A stretch of DNA of 64,000 nucleotides from Bernardetia sp. ABR2-2B (GCF_037126435.1 NZ_CP147020.1:2593293-2657292), one strand, 5' to 3'; shown: positions 17,584 through 26,562, counted from the stretch's first letter. The notes: a model not told the origin generated them from the sequence alone. A program made the numbers and translations.

Positions 17584-18393
17584 TTATCCTATTCGCTTTG
17601 GTTTGTTTGTCAGATTATCAGCAGCACTTCCTGTATTTACTTGTTTGCCTGTTACACTAGTAAAAACAGTTCCTGCCAACCTAGAGACAGCTTGAAATAA
17701 ATATTGCCACATTCGAATTGAGGTCATGATAGAAGATTCATGTACTTCTTTAATCATTTTTTGTTCTCGTTCTGGAAAATGCAAAAAGCGTGTTGTAATA
17801 TAGGAAGTAATATCTCCCTCTACCTGAACAACTGTTTGAAGCAAAACTCGCTGCGTTCCGATTTCATGCGCTTTTCGAATAATAGAAACTTGGTCAGGAG
17901 AAAGGTTCAAATCTTTTAAGTGATTCAAGCGCATGGCAGGAAATTCATTATCACTTTCAATAGGGTCTTGAGAAGTATTTTGCAAATCTAAAAACATATC
18001 AATTACCTGTTGGCTCTGTCTAACAACACGCTCACAAAGCATCACTCGTTCGTTGAGTGCATCTACTTGGTTTTCAGTTAGTTGCACACGTTGCAATTCG
18101 ACTTTAAATTCATCTCTTTTGACTTCTGCAAAATGCTGGATTTCTAAAAAAGAATTTAGACCAGAGTTCAAATTCTTGAATTCTTTTCTTATCACTCCAC
18201 TCTCTTCTCCTATACCTGGAGTAACAGGCGAAACGGTATAAGAAGTTAATAACTCACGATAATCTGTTGCTATGTCGTGCAAAACCCAACGATGCGAACG
18301 AGGTTTGTCGCACAATAATTGGTCTTTTACGATAGTATTTACCTCTAAACGTAGAAGGTCGTTTGCTAAATTGGTAATAAAATCCTTTTTCAT
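17584..18393 (-). CDS. GD[IV]T-cluster protein, long form, unknown function
   Basis: 269 residues, soluble and mostly helical. The N-terminal LLRLEVNTIVKD matches LTNLEIKTIVGD of the next upstream gene. Near residue 195 TVVQVEGDITSYI repeats the shared core, followed by a helix (REQKMIKEVHESSIM). Between them is a roughly 160-residue insert with coiled-coil character (VDALNERVMLCERVVRQSQQVIDMFL). The C-terminus is Gly/Ser/Thr/Asn-rich and probably disordered. There is an 87-base gap to the next gene. Function unknown. Confidence 0.65.
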   Translation of the reverse strand: MKKDFITNLANDLLRLEVNTIVKDQLLCDKPRSHRWVLHDIATDYRELLTSYTVSPVTPGIGEESGVIRKEFKNLNSGLNSFLEIQHFAEVKRDEFKVELQRVQLTENQVDALNERVMLCERVVRQSQQVIDMFLDLQNTSQDPIESDNEFPAMRLNHLKDLNLSPDQVSIIRKAHEIGTQRVLLQTVVQVEGDITSYITTRFLHFPEREQKMIKEVHESSIMTSIRMWQYLFQAVSRLAGTVFTSVTGKQVNTGSAADNLTNKPKRIG

Positions 18394-18455
18394 AGAAAAA
18401 TTCTGCCCTTAGAAATGATTAAAATAAAATAAATTGATTTAAAATTAATCATTAT

Positions 18456-18887
18456 TTATTTTTCTGAATTAAGCTCTCTAAAAAGGTCAATCAGAGAAGC
18501 AATTGCCTGTATATTTCCTTGAATAATTTCGTGTCCTTTTTCTTCTTTGTGTGCATGAAAATTACGCATCCACTCATATTCATCACTTACTAGCTCTTTG
18601 CTAATATGTGTTGTAATGTCTCCATCAATTAGATTGATACGACTGTTCATGAGTTTATAATCATTGTCTCTTCGTAAAGAAACTTTTTCATCTACATCTA
18701 CATCAAAATCGCCTACAATGGTCTTGATTTCTAGGTTTGTCAAGTCCACAACACGCTCTTCAACATATTTAATAAAATCTTGGAGTTTGTCCACATTTGT
18801 TTTTTCAACACGCTCTACATTTGTGTTAGTTGGAACAACTGCACCACTTCCTCCATTTATTGGATCATTTGAATCTTCTACTGCCAT
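18456..18887 (-). CDS. GD[IV]T-cluster protein, compact form, unknown function
   Basis: 143 residues. A Gly/Asn/Thr/Val-rich, probably flexible N-terminus (residues 1-30) is followed by a helical stretch, then LTNLEIKTIVGD and RINLIDGDITTHIS, then a helix FHAHKEEKGHEIIQGNIQAI. This is the shortest arrangement of the two shared motifs and may define the minimal domain. Gaps are 62 bases downstream and 77 bases upstream, consistent with one transcript. No known family is recognised. Confidence 0.65.
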   Translation of the reverse strand: MAVEDSNDPINGGSGAVVPTNTNVERVEKTNVDKLQDFIKYVEERVVDLTNLEIKTIVGDFDVDVDEKVSLRRDNDYKLMNSRINLIDGDITTHISKELVSDEYEWMRNFHAHKEEKGHEIIQGNIQAIASLIDLFRELNSEK

Positions 18888-18964
18888 AACTTTTCAAGTT
18901 GTGAATTATAAATTGTGAATTATGAAATTTACTGTTGCTTGTGTCCTCACGAGCGAACTATTTA

Positions 18965-19489
18965 TTACCTATCCGAAACGTGTGAACCACCAAAGATTCC
19001 ACTTTTTCTTTTACATCTTTCGATAGAGTCCAAACGCCTTTCGATGAGTCCATTATCAAAAAGATACTTTATACTCTCATTGTATGATTCAATTGCCTTT
19101 GAATAGTGTGCTTCTATTTCATACATAATTCCATATTCGTTATGGATTGTACCCAAATTAACTCCCTCACACTCTAGAGCTTTGCTTAATATTTTTTTCA
19201 GCTCGTCAAATGACTTCATAGAAGACAATAAAACAGCATAATTATAATAAACAGGAGGGTAAGCAGGTGAATGTTGTAAAGCTAATTTATAACATTCTTC
19301 AGCATTTTTATACTCTTGGAATTTGTTGTGATAAATCCAACCCAAATGATTATATGCCTTACCAAAAGTAGGGTTTTCTCTAAGCATTTGTTGTAACTCC
19401 TTTGTAGCTTCACCAATTTTATTCTCTTTGATAATTAAATCAACTTTCATAAAACGCTCGTGTAAATCTGGGTCTGTTTCAAAAATCAT
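18965..19489 (-). CDS. TPR-repeat protein, first gene of the GD[IV]T cluster
   Basis: 174 residues with at least three tetratricopeptide repeats. [48 protein letters not shown] and [13 protein letters not shown] follow the TPR spacing (the Ala, Gly and Tyr positions). There is no signal peptide. TPR proteins scaffold protein-protein contacts. As the promoter-proximal gene of this cluster it could bring the three related proteins together (inference). Confidence 0.8.
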   Translation of the reverse strand: MIFETDPDLHERFMKVDLIIKENKIGEATKELQQMLRENPTFGKAYNHLGWIYHNKFQEYKNAEECYKLALQHSPAYPPVYYNYAVLLSSMKSFDELKKILSKALECEGVNLGTIHNEYGIMYEIEAHYSKAIESYNESIKYLFDNGLIERRLDSIERCKRKSGIFGGSHVSDR

Positions 19490-19670
19490 AAATTGAATAG
19501 TATTTGAGTGTGCATAATAATCAAATTCTGTTTCAAAAACAATAACAAAGTAACTACAAAAACAAAATTTTAGAAATTAAAAAACCTAGAATGTTACTTT
19601 CTTCGCTTCTCTGAATTGTAAAAAGTAGATTCTTTATTTTTATAATTCAATTTGTGGGCTACAAGTATTT

Positions 19671-19727
19671 CAGACTTCCTAGTCTGAATAAATAGCATTT
19701 TACTAGTTACACAGACTAGGAAGTCTG
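19671..19727. repeat. intergenic inverted repeat
   Basis: CAGACTTCCTAGTCTG (19671-19686) and CAGACTAGGAAGTCTG (19712-19727) are perfect reverse complements. Each arm is itself a near-palindrome (CAGACT...AGTCTG). The design resembles the families at 12.2 kb and 21.2 kb. Confidence 0.7.
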
Positions 19728-19738
19728 TGATACATAAC

Positions 19739-19771
19739 TTGAGTTATTTTTTATCTGATTTGATAACTCAA
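19739..19771 (+). promoter_or_regulatory. leader hairpin next to the start codon
   Basis: TTGAGTTAT (19739-19747) pairs perfectly with ATAACTCAA (19763-19771). The stem ends four bases before the ATG at 19776, so the RNA could occlude ribosome binding. Function is inferred. Confidence 0.35.
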
Positions 19772-19775
19772 TTTT

Positions 19776-20744
19776 ATGAAACGATTTACACAATTTTTTG
19801 CTTGTTTATTTTTAGTATTTTTTATTTGTTTTGTCTCTAATTTCTCTGTTTTTGGACAAACTCAAAATGAGGAAGAAGAGGAAATTATAGAAGTAGAACA
19901 GCATCCAGAGGGTTTTTATAAAGATATTGAAATAAGTATTGAAGATGTAGTAAATGAACCTATTGAATCACTTGAAGAAGAAAAAGAAGAAGCTCCTTTT
20001 TGTTGTATATTATATATGGAACAAAATGCTGTTTTTGAAGGAGGAATGGATTATTTCAAAGAAGTTGTAAATAATCAAATGCGTTTTTCAGAAACAATGA
20101 AAGAAGGACGAGTTTTTATTCAGTTTGTAGTTGAGAAAACAGGAAAAGTATCAGAAATAAAAGTAATAAAAGGTCTATCAGAAGAAAACGACAAAGAAGC
20201 ATTGCGAATAATGACTTTGATAAGTGAAAATTATAGTTGGAAACCTGCCGAACAGCGAGGCAAAAAAGTGAAAGTTAGAATGAGTATTCCTATTTTTTTT
20301 AAAGAAGAGAATACGATTCCAATAGAAATAAATGATTCTTTACAAAATGTATTACTTGATTTATCTTTTCTTGATTCGATTAAAATTCCTGCTGTTGAAA
20401 TAAAAAGAGAGGAAGAGGAGGAAGAAGAAGTTTTTAGTTTTGACGCTTCTTCTAACCCTATTTTTGAAGGAGGTTGGGGTAATTTTAATGAAATAATTGA
20501 AAAAAATTTACAATTTCCCAAAGGAGGAAAAGAAGGGCGTGTTTTACTTTGGTTTGTAGTGGACACAACAGGAAAAATGATAGATTTTGAAGTAAAAGAA
20601 AGTCCAAATGAAGAAAATAGTAAAGAAACCTTGAGGGTAATGAATTTGATAAACGAAAGTCACTCTTGGAAACCGAGAATAGATTCTAAGACAGGAAAGA
20701 AATATAAAGTGCGATTAGCTATGTTTATTACCTTTAAAAAATAA
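19776..20744 (+). CDS. secreted protein with two TonB carboxy-terminal domains
   Basis: The hydrophobic N-terminus (about residues 1-28) is a signal peptide or anchor. Two TonB_C-like domains follow. Domain 1 (residues 90-185) starts AVFEGGMDYFKEVV and contains GRVFIQFVVEKTGKV and SWKPAEQRGKKVKVR. Domain 2 (residues 225-322) starts PIFEGGWGNFNEII with GRVLLWFVVDTTGKM and SWKPRIDSKTGKKYKVR. Acidic linkers rich in Glu precede each. TonB_C domains normally contact outer-membrane transporter TonB boxes; tandem soluble copies without ExbB/D nearby suggest a periplasmic role. It is probably cotranscribed with the next gene. Confidence 0.85.
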   Translation: MKRFTQFFACLFLVFFICFVSNFSVFGQTQNEEEEEIIEVEQHPEGFYKDIEISIEDVVNEPIESLEEEKEEAPFCCILYMEQNAVFEGGMDYFKEVVNNQMRFSETMKEGRVFIQFVVEKTGKVSEIKVIKGLSEENDKEALRIMTLISENYSWKPAEQRGKKVKVRMSIPIFFKEENTIPIEINDSLQNVLLDLSFLDSIKIPAVEIKREEEEEEEVFSFDASSNPIFEGGWGNFNEIIEKNLQFPKGGKEGRVLLWFVVDTTGKMIDFEVKESPNEENSKETLRVMNLINESHSWKPRIDSKTGKKYKVRLAMFITFKK

Positions 20745-20757
20745 AATATCAATCAGT

Positions 20758-21183
20758 ATGAAAATTTTGATATGTAGATTTTTAATTTTTTCTCTAGTCT
20801 TACTTGTTAATTTTCCTGTTTTTGGACAGCAAAAAGATACTACACAGATAGAAGAAACTAAAATTTATACAATAGCAGAAAACCGTCCTATTTTTGAAGG
20901 AGGACAAGATAATTTTTATAAAATCATAAGTAAAAATCTAAAACTAGCAGAGAAATCTAATGTAACAGGTTCAAGAGTTTTTATAGAATTTGTAATAGAT
21001 ACAACAGGAAAAATGACAGATTTTAAAATATTAAAAAGTAATTTCTCTAAAAAAAATAATGAAGGGTTTTTGAAAACTTTAGATTCTATAAGCGAGAATT
21101 ATACTTGGAAACCTGCTGTTCATAAAGGAAAAAAAGTGTTTTATAGAATGAGTTTGCCTATTATTCTCCGTCTTTCAGAATAA
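20758..21183 (+). CDS. secreted single TonB carboxy-terminal domain protein
   Basis: It lies 13 bases after the preceding gene. The signal peptide (LICRFLIFSLVLLVNFPVFGQ) resembles its neighbour's. One TonB_C-like domain spans residues 40-141: PIFEGGQDNFYKII, SRVFIEFVIDTTGKM, TWKPAVHKGKKVFYRM. It is clearly a relative of the tandem protein and probably arose by duplication. The energised partner (ExbB/ExbD) is not in the window. Confidence 0.85.
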   Translation: MKILICRFLIFSLVLLVNFPVFGQQKDTTQIEETKIYTIAENRPIFEGGQDNFYKIISKNLKLAEKSNVTGSRVFIEFVIDTTGKMTDFKILKSNFSKKNNEGFLKTLDSISENYTWKPAVHKGKKVFYRMSLPIILRLSE

Positions 21184-21203
21184 ACATAAGATAGATATTT
21201 GTC

Positions 21204-21257
21204 GTTGGTGGGGACACCAACAACGGCTATTTTGCCATTGTCGGTGTCTCCACCGAC
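21204..21257. repeat. paired palindromes, family B
   Basis: GTTGGTG-GGGA-CACCAAC (21204-21221) and GTCGGTG-TCTC-CACCGAC (21240-21257) are stem-loops that also pair with each other over about 27 bases. The T/C and A/G differences preserve pairing. It lies between the convergent TonB_C and pyrR genes and may also terminate transcription. Confidence 0.65.
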
Positions 21258-21273
21258 GATAACTTGCTACTAA

Positions 21274-21807
21274 TTAAGAAATCAGCCAAATTTTATCTTC
21301 TTTTGCTCCTTCTTGTGTCCATTCTACCTCTATGTGTTCGGATAAAATAGTATTTACAGTTTTTCCTGTGTAGTTGGGAGCAATTGGTAAATCTCTTGTA
21401 TATTTTCTATCAATCAACACCAATAAATCTACTTTTTTAGGTCTTCCAAATGCTGCCATTGCGCTCATTGCTGCACTGATTGTTCTTCCTGTATAAAGAA
21501 CATCATCTATCAAAATGACTTTTTTGTCTTCTATTACAAAAGGAACTTCTGTCATATTGGCTCTCAAAGGCTCGTTTCTTCTCCTAAAATCATCTCTATA
21601 AAAAGTAACATCCAGCTTTCCAAAAGGAATTTTTTTATTCAAACGACTTTCTAAACGCTGATGAATGCGCTCTGCAAAGAGTGTTCCTCGTGGCTGAATC
21701 CCCAAAAGAACAGTATCAGAAAAATCTGAATAGTTTTCGATGAGTTGTTCACACAGACGGCTTACAGTAAGGTCTAATAATGTTGAAGAAAAAAGTAATC
21801 TTTTCAT
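21274..21807 (-). CDS. pyrR: PyrR-type phosphoribosyltransferase
   Basis: PyrR proteins are uracil phosphoribosyltransferases that in many bacteria also bind pyr mRNA to attenuate transcription. The PRPP-binding motif VILIDDVLYTGRT is at residues 97-109. The N-terminal LLGIQPRGTLFAERI and FYRDDFRRR are typical. The 177-residue length matches the family. It starts 35 bases after the end of ftsK on the same strand, so the two may be cotranscribed. No pyr genes or obvious attenuator are seen here. Confidence 0.92.
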   Translation of the reverse strand: MKRLLFSSTLLDLTVSRLCEQLIENYSDFSDTVLLGIQPRGTLFAERIHQRLESRLNKKIPFGKLDVTFYRDDFRRRNEPLRANMTEVPFVIEDKKVILIDDVLYTGRTISAAMSAMAAFGRPKKVDLLVLIDRKYTRDLPIAPNYTGKTVNTILSEHIEVEWTQEGAKEDKIWLIS

Positions 21808-21842
21808 TGTAGTAATAATTGAATTTACTAAATTTCTATATT

Positions 21843-24734
21843 CTAAAAAAGTTCATCACCAGCCAAATATTCGTCATCTGCAACATCAAAACTCGTTTCT
21901 TCTGGCAATGGATAGGCTGCAGAAAAACCTTTTTGTTCTTTAATATGCTTACAAATTCGTTCTACCTCTGGCGTATCTACAAAGGCACATTGCAGACGTA
22001 AAATATCCGAGCCATTGGAAAGCAACATATCGCCCTGCCCAACAAGCTGCTCTGCTCCACCAGTATCTAAAATAATCCTAGAGTCAATTTTTGAAGTAAC
22101 ACGAAATGCCATACGAGCAGGAAAATTGGCTTTTATAATACCTGTAACCACATTTACTGACGGACGTTGCGTAGCGACAACCAAATGAATTCCGATAGCA
22201 CGAGCCATTTGAGCTAGTCTTGCAATTGGTTTTTCGGCTGCTTTTCCTGCAATAATCATCAAATCGGCAAGTTCATCAATAACCAAAACAATATAAGGCA
22301 AATAACGATGGTGTTCGTCCAGAAGCTGATGCGTTTTGAATTTTTGATTGTATTCCTTTACATTTCTACAATCGCCATCTTTCAGAAGGTCGTAACGGCT
22401 ATCCATTTCTCTACAAAGAGCTTCTAATGTTTTGACAGCATCTACCGAATCTGTAACAATTGGTTCTGCATTTGGAAGGTGTGCTAGATAATGTTTCTCT
22501 AGTTTTGAGAAAAGTGAAAACTCTACCTTTTTTGGGTCAATCATCACAAATTTGAGTTCGCTAGGGTGTTTTTTATAAATTAACGAAGTCAAGATTACAT
22601 TTATACCTACTGATTTTCCTTGTCCTGTTGCTCCTCCAATAAGAAGATGGGGCATTTTGGCAAGGTCGGTAATAAAAATTTCATTTGAAATGTCTCGTCC
22701 CAAAACTAAAGGTAACTCTTTTCTAGAATGTCTAAAAGATTCGTGTTCTAAAAGCGTTCGAAGAGGAACAATTTCTCTGTTTTTGTTAGGAACTTCAATT
22801 CCGATAGTTCCCTTTCCTGGCATTGGTGCAATGATTCGAATACCTAAAGCTGAAAGATTGAGTGCAATATCATCTCCCAAATTTCGAATTTGTGCAATTT
22901 TTACCCCTGGTGCTGGTACAATTTCATAAAGTGTAACAGTTGGTCCTACTTCTGCGTGAATTCTTTTTATATCAATCTTGAAATTTTTGAGAGTCTGTTC
23001 GATTCTCATTTTTGTTTCATTGAGTTCTCCTTTATCAATTTGATGCTTTTTCACAACAGGATTATCTAATAAATCGGTTGGAGGAGTGGCATATTTTGGA
23101 AGTTCATCATTCGGATTGTAAGGCGTAATACCTGCATAAAGAGATTTTCCATCTTCTTCTTCTATTAGCTCTTCGACATTCTCGCCGTACAAATCTTTTA
23201 CTCTACTGACAGAAGGAGGCATTGGCAAATCCAAATCTAGCTCTTCTTCTTTTTCTGAATTGGTGTTTTGAACTTCTTCAATTTCTTGATTTTGAGTTGT
23301 TGTGTTTTCGTCTTCTCTTTGAGTGTTCTGTATTGTATTTTCTACTTTTTCTTCTGAAACTTCCTCTTTTGGTGTTTTGGTAGAAGGAATATGAATAGCA
23401 AAAGGATTGTCTTCATTTTCTGTTTCTTTTTCCTTTTTTTCTGTATCAGAAATTCCGAAATCTCTAGCTGATGGAATGAAGAATCCGTTTTCATCTTTTT
23501 TGTCTTCTTCTTTTTTTCCGTCTTTTTTATTGAATTTACTCTTACTATTTGCTTCTTCTTTTGCTTTTTGTATTTCGCTCTTTAAGTCATTTTCTTCTTT
23601 TCCAAACTGTTCGTTTTTGAGTTCTTTTTGAGGAAGCTGTCTATTGAGATTATCTTTTATCTTGGTGTTGCTTTCAAACGGATTTTCTTGTTTTCTAGCT
23701 TCTTTTTTAGACTCTTCTTTGTTTGTAGCATCAGTAGTATTACCAAACATTTTATCAAAGAAAGATTGTTTTTTCTCAACTTTTGTATCGTCTGTTATTG
23801 TTACATTTGGCTGTTTTTGCGTAGGGTCTATAACCTCTATATTTTGTTTAGAAGAAGAACTTTGAGTTTGATTATCTTCTTCAATTTTATTATCCTCATC
23901 AGTTTGAGTTTTGGTTTCACTTGCCTCAATTTCTTTAAAAGCATCAACAGAAGCCGAAGGAACAGGGTTTTGAAGAGTTGCTTTTTGTTTTTGTTCTCTT
24001 TTTTCTTTGTCTTTTTTATCAGAAAAGTTAGTATATAATTCTATATTCAGACGGTCTTTTCCAAAGAAATAACCAAAACCAATTAAGGCAGTAATGATAA
24101 AAATAGGTGTAAAAATCTGTCCAAAAAGAGCTGAAAGAGCATAACCAATGCCACCACAAAGAAATGCCCAAGCTGTTTGAGTTTCGGTCATATATACCAA
24201 ATAACCCAAAATAGAACTCATCAAGAAAATCACAAAAAACAAACTAAATGATAGCTCTTTCCAGTTATTAAATTCATACTTTTTTATCAAGACAAGTCCA
24301 GCCGTTGTGCCAATAACCAAGAGTAAAAAAGCTCCAATTCCAAACCAACGTTCAATTAAGAAATGAGAAACTATAGCTCCAAACATTCCTAACCAATTTT
24401 GAGGAGTATCTTGTGTAGGTGTATCTGAAAAAATCCCTAAAACTAGACTTTGGTCTGCCTCCCCTGTATAAATAAAAGAGACAAAAGAAACTCCCAAAAG
24501 CAAAACAAAAACCCAAATACCAATTGCAGAAATTAAATTAACTATTGAAAAAGAATTATCGCTCGTAGTATCTTGACCAAAAGATTGACTAGAAGACGAA
24601 AAAAGAGCCTTCATTTTGTTAGAAAATGAAGAAGTAAGGCTTTCTGTATTTCCATTTTCTATTGCTTTTTCTTCTGTTTCTTGAGAAGGATTTTGATTAT
24701 CGAAAACGGAATCTTTAAATGAATTATCTGCCAT
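21843..24734 (-). CDS. ftsK: DNA translocase FtsK/SpoIIIE, lacking the C-terminal gamma domain
   Basis: FtsK pumps chromosomal DNA at the division septum. Four membrane helices lie around residues 65-240 (e.g. IGIWVFVLLLGVSFVSFIY). A long charged linker of about 330 residues rich in Glu/Lys/Asn follows. The motor has Walker A GATGQGKS near residue 701 and Walker B IVLVIDELADLM near 820. The protein ends ADDEYLAGDELF. In other FtsK proteins of this group a sequence starting DELFEEA opens the winged-helix gamma domain that reads KOPS and contacts XerD; here the stop codon falls exactly there. pyrR begins 35 bases later. Confidence 0.95.
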   Translation of the reverse strand: MADNSFKDSVFDNQNPSQETEEKAIENGNTESLTSSFSNKMKALFSSSSQSFGQDTTSDNSFSIVNLISAIGIWVFVLLLGVSFVSFIYTGEADQSLVLGIFSDTPTQDTPQNWLGMFGAIVSHFLIERWFGIGAFLLLVIGTTAGLVLIKKYEFNNWKELSFSLFFVIFLMSSILGYLVYMTETQTAWAFLCGGIGYALSALFGQIFTPIFIITALIGFGYFFGKDRLNIELYTNFSDKKDKEKREQKQKATLQNPVPSASVDAFKEIEASETKTQTDEDNKIEEDNQTQSSSSKQNIEVIDPTQKQPNVTITDDTKVEKKQSFFDKMFGNTTDATNKEESKKEARKQENPFESNTKIKDNLNRQLPQKELKNEQFGKEENDLKSEIQKAKEEANSKSKFNKKDGKKEEDKKDENGFFIPSARDFGISDTEKKEKETENEDNPFAIHIPSTKTPKEEVSEEKVENTIQNTQREDENTTTQNQEIEEVQNTNSEKEEELDLDLPMPPSVSRVKDLYGENVEELIEEEDGKSLYAGITPYNPNDELPKYATPPTDLLDNPVVKKHQIDKGELNETKMRIEQTLKNFKIDIKRIHAEVGPTVTLYEIVPAPGVKIAQIRNLGDDIALNLSALGIRIIAPMPGKGTIGIEVPNKNREIVPLRTLLEHESFRHSRKELPLVLGRDISNEIFITDLAKMPHLLIGGATGQGKSVGINVILTSLIYKKHPSELKFVMIDPKKVEFSLFSKLEKHYLAHLPNAEPIVTDSVDAVKTLEALCREMDSRYDLLKDGDCRNVKEYNQKFKTHQLLDEHHRYLPYIVLVIDELADLMIIAGKAAEKPIARLAQMARAIGIHLVVATQRPSVNVVTGIIKANFPARMAFRVTSKIDSRIILDTGGAEQLVGQGDMLLSNGSDILRLQCAFVDTPEVERICKHIKEQKGFSAAYPLPEETSFDVADDEYLAGDELF

Positions 24735-25227
24735 AAAAAATGAATGTATAAAATACTGGCTCGTATAAAATTATAGTAATAACTACTTTTAGAAGTAGAA
24801 CGAGTAACTAACAAAAATAGCAATTTTTAGCATTTTTGCTACTATATTTTATTTTTTTTGCTTAAATTTTTATCAAAAACTCAATTTTTAGAATACTATA
24901 CCTTCGTTTTTTAAAATTGTGGTAAGTTATCGTTAGTGGAGAAAGCATAGCCGTAAGGTTATTGAGAAATTTCATCTTTTACTCTGTTAGGAGTTATATA
25001 TTTATTGCATTTTGTGTTAAAAATCTTAAAATTACCAATATGTAGTTCCTAACGGAACACAATACAATTTTTCATTTTCTTTTATCTACTACCAATATAA
25101 AGTTCCTACGGAACAGAAAAGCAAATAAATTTTTAATTAAATAATTTAACTACAGTTTAAGATGTTGGTATTTTAATTTGTTTTCTGTAAAAAAAGAAAA
25201 TGAAAGTCCTAGCTTTTATAGATACAG
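24735..25227. other. 493-base intergenic region with GTTCCT/AGGAAC repeats
   Basis: There is no credible ORF. It contains two direct copies of ACCAATAT..AGTTCCT.ACGGAACA (about 25033-25060 and 25091-25115) and a partial inverted copy TGTTAGGAGTTATATATTTA (24984-25003). These look like a small dispersed hairpin repeat. The right part ends next to the stop of the ABC permease gene. Confidence 0.5.
25033..25115. repeat. direct repeats around GTTCCTnACGGAAC
   Basis: Two copies of a short motif containing a GTTCC...GGAAC palindrome, 58 bases apart, with an inverted relative at 24984-25003. Confidence 0.5.
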
Positions 25228-26079
25228 CTATTTTTTGAGTCTAATAAATACAAAAACGAGTGTAAAAATAAGACCTGCAATACTTGTCATAGAACCTGCA
25301 ATAGAAGCATTCAGAAAAGAAGCTGTATAATATCCCAAAATTGCTGTAATGATTCCAATAAAACAGGAAAGAAAAAGCATTTTTTTGAAATTCGTTGTTA
25401 GTAGGTAAGCTGTTGCTGGAGGAACAACCAAAAAAGAAAGTACCAAAACAGCTCCCACTGACTCAAAAGCTGCTACCGTAGCCAAGGAAACCAAACTCAT
25501 AAGTGAGTAATGCCAGACTGAAACATTTATTCCAATGGCAGAAGCAAAATCAGGGTCAAAGGTAGTGAGTAGCATTTCTTTATAGAAAATAATAACAAAA
25601 GTTAGAATAATCATCAAAACAGAGCCAATCCACCAAGCAGCCTTTGCGCCCAAATTTAGTATTGCCCCCTCTCCCAAATCTACACGCCAAACGTGAAGGG
25701 GAACATAAGCAATTTCTCCAAAAAGTACACATTCAGCATCTAAATCAACTTTACTGGCAAAAACTGAAATCAGAATTACACCTAAAGCAAAAAGAGAAGT
25801 GAAAGAAACTCCAATAGACGCATCAGTCTGTAATTTGCCTTGTTTGTGTAAAAACTCTATTAAAAGTGTAGTAAAAACTCCTAAAATAGCAGCACCAATC
25901 AGCATAAAAATAGAATCGAAACGCTGAACAATCAAAAAAGCAATCACAATCCCAGGCAAAACAGCATGAGAAATTGCATCACCCACCATCGCCATTTTAC
26001 GTAAAACTAAAAAACACCCTAAAATAGCACAGCTAACGGCAACCAAAATACCGACCAGTATTATCTGAAAATCATTCAT
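25228..26079 (-). CDS. metal ABC transporter permease (zinc/manganese/iron, ZnuB/MntB type)
   Basis: 283 residues with about eight membrane helices. Family phrases are CFLVLRKMAMVGDAISHAVLPGI at the N-terminus, QTDASIGVSFTSLFALGVILI in the middle, and AAFESVGAVLVLSFLVVPPATAYLLT near the end. Such permeases import Zn, Mn or Fe with an ATPase and a solute-binding lipoprotein, which are usually adjacent. Neither is adjacent here, so this is an orphan unit in the window. Metal specificity cannot be assigned from sequence. Confidence 0.93.
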   Translation of the reverse strand: MNDFQIILVGILVAVSCAILGCFLVLRKMAMVGDAISHAVLPGIVIAFLIVQRFDSIFMLIGAAILGVFTTLLIEFLHKQGKLQTDASIGVSFTSLFALGVILISVFASKVDLDAECVLFGEIAYVPLHVWRVDLGEGAILNLGAKAAWWIGSVLMIILTFVIIFYKEMLLTTFDPDFASAIGINVSVWHYSLMSLVSLATVAAFESVGAVLVLSFLVVPPATAYLLTTNFKKMLFLSCFIGIITAILGYYTASFLNASIAGSMTSIAGLIFTLVFVFIRLKK

Positions 26080-26247
26080 TAAAAAAATTGACTAAAAACT
26101 TGACTAAAAATAGAATACATAAATTTGTATATTCTACCCTCATTAGTTAAAAATGAGTTACCTATAAAGATAATTCTAACCTAAAAGTTAGATAAATCTA
26201 AAACAAATTTACTATAAAGTTTTGATAACCTTTTAAATCAAAAAAAA

Positions 26248-26547
26248 ATGAACTTATTGCGTGTTGTTAGAATGACTTTTGAAGAAAAACATATTCAAGA
26301 TTTTGTTGATAATTTTGAAGAAAACAAACAAAAAATCCGTCATTTTGAAGGATGTAAACACCTAGAATTATGGCAAGATGCTCACAATCCATGTATTTTC
26401 TTGACATACAGCCATTGGGAAAGCGAAGAAAAGCTAAATAATTACAGAAAATCAGAGCTTTTTGGAAAAGTATGGAAAAAGACAAAACAATGGTTTGCTG
26501 ATAAACCTGTTGCTTTTTCTTCATTTCAGAAATCTTTGGTAGAGTGA
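26248..26547 (+). CDS. antibiotic biosynthesis monooxygenase (ABM) domain protein
   Basis: A 99-residue single-domain dimeric alpha+beta barrel protein. It shows RVVRMTFEEKHIQDFVDNFE, a central FEGCKHLELWQD and FLTYSHWESEEKLNNYRKSE, the standard ABM pattern. Members range from small monooxygenases to heme-degrading enzymes; none of these activities can be assigned here. It is monocistronic with a good terminator downstream. Confidence 0.85.
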   Translation: MNLLRVVRMTFEEKHIQDFVDNFEENKQKIRHFEGCKHLELWQDAHNPCIFLTYSHWESEEKLNNYRKSELFGKVWKKTKQWFADKPVAFSSFQKSLVE

Positions 26548-26562
26548 TAGAATCTGTTTATT

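Noticed and set aside
21820-21842. Possible frameshift that would extend FtsK into a gamma domain
   Set aside because: Only 35 bases separate its stop from the pyrR start, and no frame there encodes winged-helix residues.
24984-25115. GTTCCT/AGGAAC repeats as a CRISPR array
   Set aside because: Only two or three irregular short copies with no regular spacers and no cas genes.
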